Shown here: positions 1 through 5,794 of the stretch, piece by piece
How the letters are laid out: every line of letters starts with the position of its first letter
Numbering within the stretch: the first letter of the stretch is position 1
Assembly (NCBI GenBank): GCA_900553675.1
Contig: USEH01000034.1
Location: 1-14,616, forward strand
DNA from: an uncultured Ruminococcus sp.
GTDB lineage: Bacteria; Bacillota; Clostridia; Oscillospirales; Ruminococcaceae
Length of the DNA: 14,616 nucleotides
Reading direction: 5' to 3'
Position numbers and translations under genes: made by a program
Notes under the pieces: generated by a model
Databases searched by the model: none
Seen by the model: only the letters and a program-made list of their open reading frames with translations
Told to the model about the DNA's origin: nothing

Positions 1-310
1 ATTCATCCTATATAGTTTAATTTACTTATTTATTTTAATTAATTAGTATTTATTAATGTATATAAGATAATCTAATATATCTTTATATTTCTCTTAATTA
101 TTTCTTTTTTATATATTTGAGATATTACCTGCGGTTATTTATTTGACGCAAGGGGAAGAACGAAAACCGTCCTTCCCCTCGGGGCCCTGAAGTAGTACTA
201 CTTTATAGTTATATGATTATAGCTCTTTACTTTGCATTTTTTGACTGTACCTGATTTTCATCTTAACTTCTTGATAGTTACTTCCTGCCCGCTTGAGTGC
301 TTGACTTCCG
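1..310. other. AT-rich non-coding left edge
   Basis: No convincing gene is present. The first ~130 bases are almost pure A/T. A hairpin follows at 151-179, and a perfect 14-bp palindrome (AAGTAGTACTACTT) lies at 190-203. The stretch lies just downstream of the integrase C-terminus on the minus strand, which is where many integrative elements keep their attachment site. I cannot define a core sequence from one end only. Confidence 0.5.
151..179. repeat. GC-rich hairpin in AT-rich DNA
   Basis: AGGGGAAG (151-158) pairs perfectly with CTTCCCCT (172-179). After one mismatch, ACG pairs with CGT, leaving a 5-base AAAAC loop. There is no U-tract directly after it on either strand, so it is not a classic intrinsic terminator. 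It may be a transcription barrier or part of an element end. Confidence 0.5.
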
Positions 311-497
311 TTAGCTGTTTGGTATATTCTGCGATAAAGGCTGTATTGCCTGTGCAAATTGAGCTTGATTGAATACCGCCTGCATACGCTTCATCTCCTC
401 AATCTTGTGATCCGTCAGGACATGAGCATAGGTGTCGAGGGTGAAAGCTACTGATGCATGACCAAGTATCATCGAAAGGGTTTTGGCGTCCATAAGG
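311..497 (-). pseudogene. Tyrosine recombinase/integrase, C-terminal fragment
   Basis: This encodes the last ~60 residues of a phage/conjugative-element tyrosine integrase. The visible motifs are DAKTLSMILGHAS (the second active-site region, with the LGH box) and LDTYAHV, whose Tyr is the expected nucleophile. A charged tail (HKIEEMKRMQ) of the kind common in Firmicute conjugative-transposon integrases follows. The N-terminal SAM-like domain and the first catalytic Arg are absent on this strand, since the frame runs directly into GH2-derived sequence near 498-530. The stop codon at 311-313 is intact. On its own the fragment cannot be an active recombinase. It is evidence that an integrative element once ended here. 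Confidence 0.85.
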
Positions 498-527
498 TTC
501 CACGACCTTCGGCACAGCTGTGCGACC
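492..527 (+). pseudogene. Inverted integrase arginine-box relic
   Basis: Reading the plus strand in the frame of 492, the translation is IRFHDLRHSCAT. This is the canonical first catalytic box of tyrosine recombinases (R of HDLRH). The rest of the integrase (LGH box and Tyr) is on the minus strand immediately to the left. No other integrase sequence is visible upstream or downstream on the plus strand. The relic contains a perfect 12-bp palindrome, GCACAGCTGTGC, at 512-523. The best explanation is a ~36-bp micro-inversion or template switch inside the integrase gene. A chance match to a 12-residue motif in exactly this place is very unlikely. Confidence 0.7.
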
Positions 528-528
528 A

Positions 529-1175
529 TCGGTCTTGACTATAACAGTGTAAAGAAAGGGATTCTCCGCGCTCCACAGCTTGGCATCAGGCACCTCAAGA
601 ATACCGGGCTTCCCGCCGGCTACTCGTTTCTTATCATCGTAAATTTCCACCGTAATGCTGCTGTTCCGCGTGGTCTGTACATCCACCATGATTTTTGCCG
701 GGTGAATATGAATAGTCTCCAAATGGACCTGCGAAATGTGGTTCTGTTCCCGAATAATCAGCTGTACCGGTCGATAAATACCGGAGCCTGAATACCAGCG
801 GCAGTTTGGCTCTAAAGTGTTGTCCACCTCCACACGGATGGTGTTTTCACCAGCCTGCACAAAATCGGAGATATCCGTATCAAATGCAGTATATCCATAC
901 CGATGTGAACCGGAGAGCCTTCCATTCGCGTATATTTTACAGTTCTGGTATACTCCCTCAAAGTGCAGCATCACGGATTTACCGATTATTGTGGCATCCA
1001 GCTCAAAGGTTTTTTCGTAGATATATTTTCCTCCTGGAAAATAACCGGTATTGACGCCGTTTTGGCATCCAGCATCCCGCGTCTCGAAAATCATGGCGTC
1101 ATGGGGAAGATTAACCTCAACCGGGGGGCTGCCATCTTTTTGATATGTCCAGTTTTTACAAAAATCTATTGTCAT
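529..1175 (-). pseudogene. Glycoside hydrolase family 2, truncated after N-terminal domains
   Basis: This is the N-terminal ~215 residues of a GH2 enzyme (beta-galactosidase/beta-glucuronidase type). The jelly-roll sugar-binding domain carries LPHDAM, PGGKYIYEKTF, FEGVYQN and the family signature CRWYSGSGIYRPVQL. Part of the Ig-like domain follows (AKLWSAENPFLYTVIVKTDG). The TIM-barrel catalytic domain, which should supply both glutamates, is missing. The open frame continues into rearranged integrase DNA at about 530 and runs to 399. The start is ATG at 1175, because AGAGGTG lies 5-6 bases upstream; an in-frame ATG far upstream (1325) would overlap the divergent gene. It is divergently arranged with the AraC regulator at 1284, a common pairing for sugar-induced glycosidases. 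Inferred to be non-functional. Confidence 0.85.
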
Positions 1176-1221
1176 TTCATCACCTCTCTGTCCTTTTTGA
1201 ACATATTTTATCATATAGCTC

Positions 1222-1250
1222 TTGAAATGTATTGCACTAAAGTATATAAT
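1222..1250 (+). promoter_or_regulatory. Sigma-A type promoter of AraC-family gene
   Basis: TTGAAA at 1222-1227, a 17-bp spacer, and TATAAT at 1245-1250. The predicted start is near 1257, and a good ribosome site (AAGGTGG, 1270-1276) precedes ATG 1284. The promoter lies in the divergent intergenic region with the GH2 remnant. I saw no clear minus-strand promoter for the GH2 gene there. Confidence 0.75.
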
Positions 1251-1283
1251 ATTACATATTAGTATTTTAAGGTGGAATAAATA

Positions 1284-2477
1284 ATGGACTATCATGCTTA
1301 TTGTGAGATGTTTTATGCAGCGCATTATCTGCCCGTTGCTGTGTATGAAGAAAGAAGATTTCTTTGCTCCTCCGGCTTTTATGAGGATAGAGATCCATAT
1401 CCGTTTGTTTTGCCCAAACTGATAGAGAAGGGAAGTCCAGCCATTTATGTATCATCGGATACCGGCTATTATGGTTTGGTACAATGCGGGGACGGTAAGC
1501 ATTGTATGGTTCTGGGACCTGCCTACTCAACTTCGGTAACGGATGGATTTATCCGCACCTATATGAGCAAAAACTCGATTCCTCCACAGCGCTACGGAGA
1601 AATCGAGTCGTTCTTGGGAGGTATATCCCAATATACTTATAATCAGTTTCTTAATCTTTTATTGTACCTGCATTTTACCTTGACCGGTGAAAAGCTGGGA
1701 CTGGGGCAGGCATTCGGCTTAACCAATACCGGATATCAAGCTGTTGTTGGACAGCATCATTCCCAAAGCTTTTTTGAAGCTCGCGAAGAAGGAATTAAGC
1801 ATGGCACATACTTTTTTGAACAGCAGATGCTGGAGCTGATCAAAAACGGTGAACCGGACAAGCTTAACGCGTTCCTTATGGCAGCAGCCAACGCTGCCAA
1901 CACGCGTGAGGGAAAGCTGGCAGAAACGCCCCTTAGACAAGCCAAAAACCTATTCATAGGTTTGATCACTATGGTTGGAAAATTTGCTGCTATCCCTGGC
2001 GGCATGGACATTGAAGAGACCTACCAGCTTATCGACACCTACATTCAAGAATGTGAAAAGCTGCAGACAGAGGAAGCGGTTAAGAATCTGCAATATAATA
2101 TGCCCATAGACTTTGCACAGAGAGTGGCTCAGCAGAAGCTGCCGGATGGAATATCCAAGGAAGTATTCTCGTGTATGCATTTCATCGCGACTCATATCAA
2201 TGAGCCAATCGGTGCTATAGACGTGGTATCCTTTTCGGGAAAGAGCAGAGCCTATCTTTTCAAAAAGTTTCGTGAAGAGCTTAATATGAGCATCGGTGAG
2301 TATATTATGGATTGCCGCCTGCGTGAAGCAAAGTCATTGCTGAAATATACAGATAAGTCTCTGGCTGAAATCAGCACCTATCTTTGCTTTTCCAGTCAGT
2401 CACATTTTCAAAATGTTTTTAAGAAACACTTCAATGTTACACCTTTTGCATATCGTAAGAAATATTATAGCCACTAA
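1284..2477 (+). CDS. AraC-family transcriptional regulator
   Basis: A 397-residue DNA-binding regulator. The last ~100 residues form the two-helix-turn-helix AraC/XylS domain. The first HTH is around residues 311-330 (AIDVVSFSGKSRAYLFKKF) and the second around 360-392, with the family signature CFSSQSHFQNVFKKHFNVTPFAYR. The ~290-residue N-terminal part has no signal peptide or membrane segment. It resembles the long sensory halves of Firmicute AraC regulators placed next to glycosidases, and its ligand cannot be told from sequence. It is divergent from the truncated GH2 gene, so it probably once controlled it in response to a sugar. With that target broken it may be an orphan, or it may act on other loci. 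The shared terminator at 2686-2727 ends the unit. Confidence 0.9.
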   Translation: MDYHAYCEMFYAAHYLPVAVYEERRFLCSSGFYEDRDPYPFVLPKLIEKGSPAIYVSSDTGYYGLVQCGDGKHCMVLGPAYSTSVTDGFIRTYMSKNSIPPQRYGEIESFLGGISQYTYNQFLNLLLYLHFTLTGEKLGLGQAFGLTNTGYQAVVGQHHSQSFFEAREEGIKHGTYFFEQQMLELIKNGEPDKLNAFLMAAANAANTREGKLAETPLRQAKNLFIGLITMVGKFAAIPGGMDIEETYQLIDTYIQECEKLQTEEAVKNLQYNMPIDFAQRVAQQKLPDGISKEVFSCMHFIATHINEPIGAIDVVSFSGKSRAYLFKKFREELNMSIGEYIMDCRLREAKSLLKYTDKSLAEISTYLCFSSQSHFQNVFKKHFNVTPFAYRKKYYSH

Positions 2478-2685
2478 GGAAACTCAGAACAAATCGCCAG
2501 CGGGATTTCCGTGATGTATACAATATGCCCTCAAAGACCTGATAGTCGGACAAGCTTCTGCTCGCTGACAAATGAGCAGACGGAAGAAGTATGCAAAGCT
2601 GTTTGAGGCTTCTGAGATGTTTATGGCAGGGGATGAGGGGATGATTTTTTTGCCGATGATGTGAAATGCTGATTCCGGTAAAAAT
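2478..2685. other. Non-coding spacer with small hairpin
   Basis: Between the AraC stop codon and the terminator I see no recognisable gene. TCTGCTC (2557-2563) and GAGCAGA (2574-2580) form a short hairpin. Short open stretches in the plus frames resemble nothing I can name and may be eroded coding sequence. Confidence 0.4.
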
Positions 2686-2727
2686 AGTCAGCCATAGGGG
2701 AGAGCCTGTGGCTGACTTTATTTTTTT
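2686..2727. terminator. Bidirectional intrinsic terminator
   Basis: AGTCAGCCA (2686-2694) pairs perfectly with TGGCTGACT (2709-2717). The stem continues inward through a G-U pair to AGG/CCT. On the plus strand it is followed by TTTATTTTTTT. On the minus strand it is followed by TATTTTTA. It can therefore end both the AraC transcript and the convergent ATPase transcript. Confidence 0.85.
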
Positions 2728-2910
2728 GGGGTGGTTTGGCAGGTATTGAATTGATACCTCGCGTTTTCCTCTGCTCCAACGTCATCCTCATAAGCCAATC
2801 TGCATGATTCGTCATAAACAGCGAAATATTCAGCACATCATTATCCGGCATATAATTATCCCACGAGAACCATATGCAGAGCTTACATTTAACTATGCAG
2901 AATAAAGCCC
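2728..2910 (-). other. Possible gene remnant downstream of ATPase
   Basis: On the minus strand an open frame runs through this stretch. The part after an ATG at 2851 begins MPDNDVLNISLFMTNHADW and then reads across the terminator hairpin, so at least its 3' half is not natural coding. The 5' part might be a fragment of a real gene. I do not recognise the family, and there is no clear ribosome site. Confidence 0.2.
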
Positions 2911-4278
2911 TCAGTTCACACCCATCAACCCTGAAATATCCACCTCAAAAGTAAACCCCTTGGGAATACCGCTGCGGCGGATAAACATCACCATGTACCA
3001 CGGAAGGTAAGTCACTTTCTCGTCACAGTGAATATTATCTTTACATAGAACAAAGGCATTTCTGAACTTCCATTCATTCACCGACAAAACATTGTCAAGC
3101 GCTTTGTGCTTGGTATAATCCGAACCCGACTTCACTTCAATCAGGTCGACGCTCATGCCGTTTTGTATCACAAAATCGACCTCGCCGTGCTTTGCTGAGT
3201 CAAAGTAATTCAGTGCCAGACCGTTTGATTTGAGCTGCTGTGCTATTGCATTTTCAAGAATGCTTCCCATGTTGATGGATAGATTTCCGTTCAGCAAATC
3301 GAATTGGATATTGTCCATGCAGGCAGCGCACAGAAGACCTGTGTCGTTCATGAACAGCTTAAAAAGACTGTGCTTTTCATTCAGCTTGATGGGCGGCTGA
3401 GGCTCGCATGAATTGTAGCAAGGAAGTGCAACTCCTGCATTGTCAAGCCATTTGAAGCTGTTTTCATAGCGATTCAGCCTTGCATTTTTATTCAGGGAGT
3501 TAAGATAAAATCTTCTGTTCTTTTCGTTAAGCTGAGAAGGAATGCTGTCAAATATAGCACGGATTTTCAGCTTGTCTCCGTCATCGGCATACTGGGAGAT
3601 GTCTAAACGGTATTGCTCAAGTATCTCATTCTGAAAGGCTATAACACGTCCGATGTCGTGAGTGTCAACAAAAATCTGCACAGCTTCCGGCATCCCGCCT
3701 ACTACAATGTAGCTGTAGAACAGCTTGTTCAGGGTATTATGAACGGATGCCGAAACCGGAGTGAGCTCGTTGAAGCATTTTTGAAGATAATCAACCGTAG
3801 ACTGCTGAACACCGTTCGCCCATAAAAACTCCTCAAAGTCCATCGGATACATTCTGTATATTTCCTCAAAGCCTACAGGATATGATTCGACCTCTTTATA
3901 TCTGACTCCAAGCATCGAGCCGGATTCGATATAGTCAAACCTTGAATCCTCGACCAAGAACTTCATAGCAGTCCTGACGTTGGGAAATTTCTGTATCTCA
4001 TCGAACAAAATCAGTGTTTTATGAGGTATCAAGGGCTTGCGAATGTATGCCGTCAGATTGGTTATTATTTCATCGGCATTCAGATTGCCGGAGAATATTT
4101 CTTCTGCTCTTTCATCCTCTACAAAGTTGATTTCAACAAAGCATTCGTAGTTCTGCTTTCCAAACTCGCGAATCAAAGTGGTTTTGCCAATCTGTCTCGC
4201 GCCGATTATGCAAAGAACCTTTTTGCTATCCTGTTTTTTCCACTCTACAAGCTTTTCATAAGCCTTTCTTTTTAGCAT
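2911..4278 (-). CDS. AAA_14/DUF4143 family ATPase
   Basis: A 455-residue ATP-binding protein of the COG1373 type. The N-terminal AAA_14 P-loop domain has Walker A GARQIGKTT (residues 26-34) and Walker B LILFDEIQ (89-96). A sensor-like SGSMLGV loop (119-125) follows, then the conserved PMDFEEFLWANG. The C-terminal DUF4143 half contains EVDFVIQNG...DLIEVKSG (366-385). The spacing E-x-D ... E-x-K resembles a PD-(D/E)xK nuclease fold core. The family is very common in gut Firmicutes and Bacteroidetes, but its physiological role is not established. The start ATG has AGGACGGTG upstream, and a good promoter lies at 4321-4349. The length is normal and there is no sign of damage. Confidence 0.9.
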   Translation of the reverse strand: MLKRKAYEKLVEWKKQDSKKVLCIIGARQIGKTTLIREFGKQNYECFVEINFVEDERAEEIFSGNLNADEIITNLTAYIRKPLIPHKTLILFDEIQKFPNVRTAMKFLVEDSRFDYIESGSMLGVRYKEVESYPVGFEEIYRMYPMDFEEFLWANGVQQSTVDYLQKCFNELTPVSASVHNTLNKLFYSYIVVGGMPEAVQIFVDTHDIGRVIAFQNEILEQYRLDISQYADDGDKLKIRAIFDSIPSQLNEKNRRFYLNSLNKNARLNRYENSFKWLDNAGVALPCYNSCEPQPPIKLNEKHSLFKLFMNDTGLLCAACMDNIQFDLLNGNLSINMGSILENAIAQQLKSNGLALNYFDSAKHGEVDFVIQNGMSVDLIEVKSGSDYTKHKALDNVLSVNEWKFRNAFVLCKDNIHCDEKVTYLPWYMVMFIRRSGIPKGFTFEVDISGLMGVN

Positions 4279-4320
4279 GATTTCACCGTCCTGTTCATTT
4301 TGCTTTTATTCGATGAGATT

Positions 4321-4349
4321 AGTGTAACATAATTCAGAGCATTTTGCAA
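4321..4349 (-). promoter_or_regulatory. Promoter of AAA_14 ATPase gene
   Basis: On the minus strand: -35 TTGCAA at 4349-4344, a 17-bp spacer, and -10 TACACT at 4326-4321. Transcription should begin near 4314, giving a ~36-nt leader to the ATG at 4278. Copies of a GTAACATAAT-like repeat overlap it. Confidence 0.55.
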
Positions 4350-4411
4350 TAGTATTGTCACATTTTTTGTAACATAATTTTCGATTTTATTCTATGCTTT
4401 GTCACATAATC
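4324..4411. repeat. Four GT(A/C)ACAT-A/T repeats, possible operator cluster
   Basis: GTAACATAATT occurs at 4324 and 4369, GTCACATAAT at 4401, and a degenerate GTCACATTTTT at 4357. All are in the same orientation and within 90 bases upstream of the ATPase start. The copy at 4324 overlaps the -10 region. This looks like a cluster of protein-binding half sites. AT-rich bias could produce some of it. Confidence 0.45.
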
Positions 4412-4456
4412 TGAGATAATTAATCATTTGAGAAATAGGAGACAGACATAACAAAA

Positions 4457-4485
4457 CAGTCCCGCCTATCAAATAAGCAGGACTG
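4457..4485 (-). terminator. Intrinsic terminator of Fic gene
   Basis: On the minus strand CAGTCCTGC pairs with GCGGGACTG (9 bp with one G-U pair, 11-base loop), followed by TTTTGTT. It lies 36 bases past the Fic stop codon. Confidence 0.7.
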
Positions 4486-4520
4486 CAAAATGTTGTCTTT
4501 ATCTATTGAGATTTTGCGCT

Positions 4521-5531
4521 TCACTCGCCATCGCCAACATCAGCCCTATACGCCCAAGTCCGTCCATCCCGGAAGCGAACAAGCTTGCTCTTTTCTGCCC
4601 ACGCACGCAAAAGACGGTTGGCAGTAGCAGGGGAGACATCAAGCAATCGGCAAACATCCGCATTCCGTATGCTATCATTTTTGTGAAGATATGATTGTAC
4701 GCGAGCCCATCTCTTTTCATCTATGCTCGCAGATTTGTCCACAGTTTCATCCATCATCTCATCGCTCATATTCAGTACTTCAATGATTGATGACTTGATT
4801 GCTCGAAGCATAAATTCGATGAACACGGTTGAATCGGCGTTGTCGTTAGAAATGTTTATAGCGTCGTAATATTCCTGCTGGTTATCATGGATGATAGACT
4901 CCACAGGGAGCCATGCGAACAGCGGATTCCACTTTGACAGCAACAAGGTATGCCAAAGGCGACCCATCCTGCCGTTGCCGTCAGCAAACGGATGGATCAG
5001 CTCAAACTCATAGTGAAAGATGCAGCTTTTGATGAGCATTGGCAGATTGCTTTCCTTTGTCCATTCAAGAAGACTTTTAACAGCGTCCTCAACATAATTC
5101 GGCAGAGTTCCGAAGTGAAGCACTCTTCCGCTGCCGTCAACAACTCCGACAGGGCGGCTTCTGAACACACCCGATTCATCTACCAAGCCGCGGGTCATAA
5201 TACCATGTGCGAACAGCAGTGAATCCAGCGAGTATGGGTCAAGCTCGTCCAAATGCTCATAGATTTCATAAGCATTTTTTACTTCAGCTATGTCTTTTGG
5301 GGGAGCAATAACACGCTTTCCGTTCAACACGGCTGTAATCTGCTCGATGCTGAGTGTGTTCTGCTCGATTGCAAGCGAGCCGTGAATGGTTTTGATTCGG
5401 TTGACCCGTCTTAGTTCCGGGCTTGCAGACAAACGCCCTGCTCCGCTGATTCTGCCGATAAGCTCCGCGATGTCTGTAACATAGGAAAGAATCTGCGCGG
5501 TAATTTCAAATGGGGGATTTTTGTGGTTCAT
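4521..5531 (-). CDS. Fic family protein (probable AMPylator, class II-like)
   Basis: A 336-residue cytoplasmic Fic enzyme. The catalytic motif HPFADGNGRMGR (residues 180-191) matches HPFx(D/E)GNGRxxR, with the catalytic His and the phosphate-binding Asn/Arg residues present. The target-docking flap is around 121-144. An N-terminal helix carries SLAIEQN (52-58), at the place of the class II inhibitory motif (S/T)xxxE(G/N). The Ser and Glu are conserved but Gln replaces the usual Gly/Asn. The C-terminal ~70 residues form a winged helix (NADVCRLLDVSPATANRLLRAW), typical of Fic proteins that may regulate transcription. The start at 5531 is chosen because GAGGG lies upstream and the longer ATG at 5585 falls inside the promoter. 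No antitoxin gene is adjacent. The target is unknown. Confidence 0.9.
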   Translation of the reverse strand: MNHKNPPFEITAQILSYVTDIAELIGRISGAGRLSASPELRRVNRIKTIHGSLAIEQNTLSIEQITAVLNGKRVIAPPKDIAEVKNAYEIYEHLDELDPYSLDSLLFAHGIMTRGLVDESGVFRSRPVGVVDGSGRVLHFGTLPNYVEDAVKSLLEWTKESNLPMLIKSCIFHYEFELIHPFADGNGRMGRLWHTLLLSKWNPLFAWLPVESIIHDNQQEYYDAINISNDNADSTVFIEFMLRAIKSSIIEVLNMSDEMMDETVDKSASIDEKRWARVQSYLHKNDSIRNADVCRLLDVSPATANRLLRAWAEKSKLVRFRDGRTWAYRADVGDGE

Positions 5532-5575
5532 ATTGCCCTCGTTTCGTGTTTTTTGCATTTTGGTTTGATAAGAAT

Positions 5576-5604
5576 AATATAGCATATTCAGACTGACAAT
5601 TCAA
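5576..5604 (-). promoter_or_regulatory. Promoter of Fic gene
   Basis: Minus strand: TTGAAT at 5604-5599, a 17-bp spacer, and TATATT at 5581-5576. The predicted start near 5569 leaves a ~38-nt leader before ATG 5531. This rules out the upstream ATG at 5585 as the start codon. Confidence 0.65.
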
Positions 5605-5641
5605 TACAGCACGGTTTATTTGTTTCGCTTTTTTATAAACG

Positions 5642-5765
5642 TTTGAACTTGTCAAGAAACATACAGTCAAAAAATCACCTAAATACCAAGTGAACCCTTG
5701 ATATTCCGTCAATAATGCGCTATACTATTCATAAATGTAAGGGTAAAATACTCGTAAGTTTTAAG
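5642..5765 (+). repeat. 124-bp direct repeat, copy A (promoter-bearing)
   Basis: This aligns with 8705-8827 over its whole length, with about 85% identity by eye. The longest blocks in common include CAGTCAAAAAATCACCTAAA and GTAAGGGTAAAATAC. It contains a promoter (5698-5726) and a small leader hairpin GGGTA-AAA-TACTC (5741-5753), and ends about 30 bases before the GH115 start codon. The far upstream part holds an inverted TTGA-ACTTG-TCAA. Confidence 0.85.
5698..5726 (+). promoter_or_regulatory. Promoter of GH115 gene, within repeat A
   Basis: TTGATA (5698-5703), a 17-bp spacer, and TATACT (5721-5726). The predicted start near 5733 gives a ~62-nt leader. Both hexamer positions and the spacer length are conserved in repeat B. 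Confidence 0.75.
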
Positions 5766-5794
5766 CGGCAAAATTGAATGACAAAGGTGATAGC

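Noticed and set aside
238..256. ATTTTTTGACTGTA near the integrase end matches, on the minus strand, part of the 124-bp repeats (TACAGTCAAAAAAT), suggesting an attachment core.
   Set aside because: Only ~14 bases in an AT-rich context match, and the flanks do not align. Without a second boundary it may be chance.
2621..2851. 76-residue minus-strand frame MPDNDVLNISLFMTNH...
   Set aside because: It reads straight through the bidirectional terminator hairpin, so it is not a real gene as drawn. Kept only as a weak possible remnant.
4324..4411. The GT(A/C)ACAT repeats as a CRISPR array.
   Set aside because: Units are only ~10-11 bp, spacing is irregular (12 to 45 bases), and no cas genes are present.
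5640..5712. Minus-strand frames over both repeat copies give similar peptides (EYQGFTWYLGDFLTV and EYQGLTLDLGDFLTA).
   Set aside because: They reflect the DNA repeat. Many of the base differences change the amino acid, and the frames have no ribosome site. The promoter explanation on the other strand is stronger.
4521..5794. Fic gene as toxin of a Fic/antitoxin pair.
   Set aside because: No small antitoxin gene lies next to it, and the protein carries its own N-terminal inhibitory-type helix.
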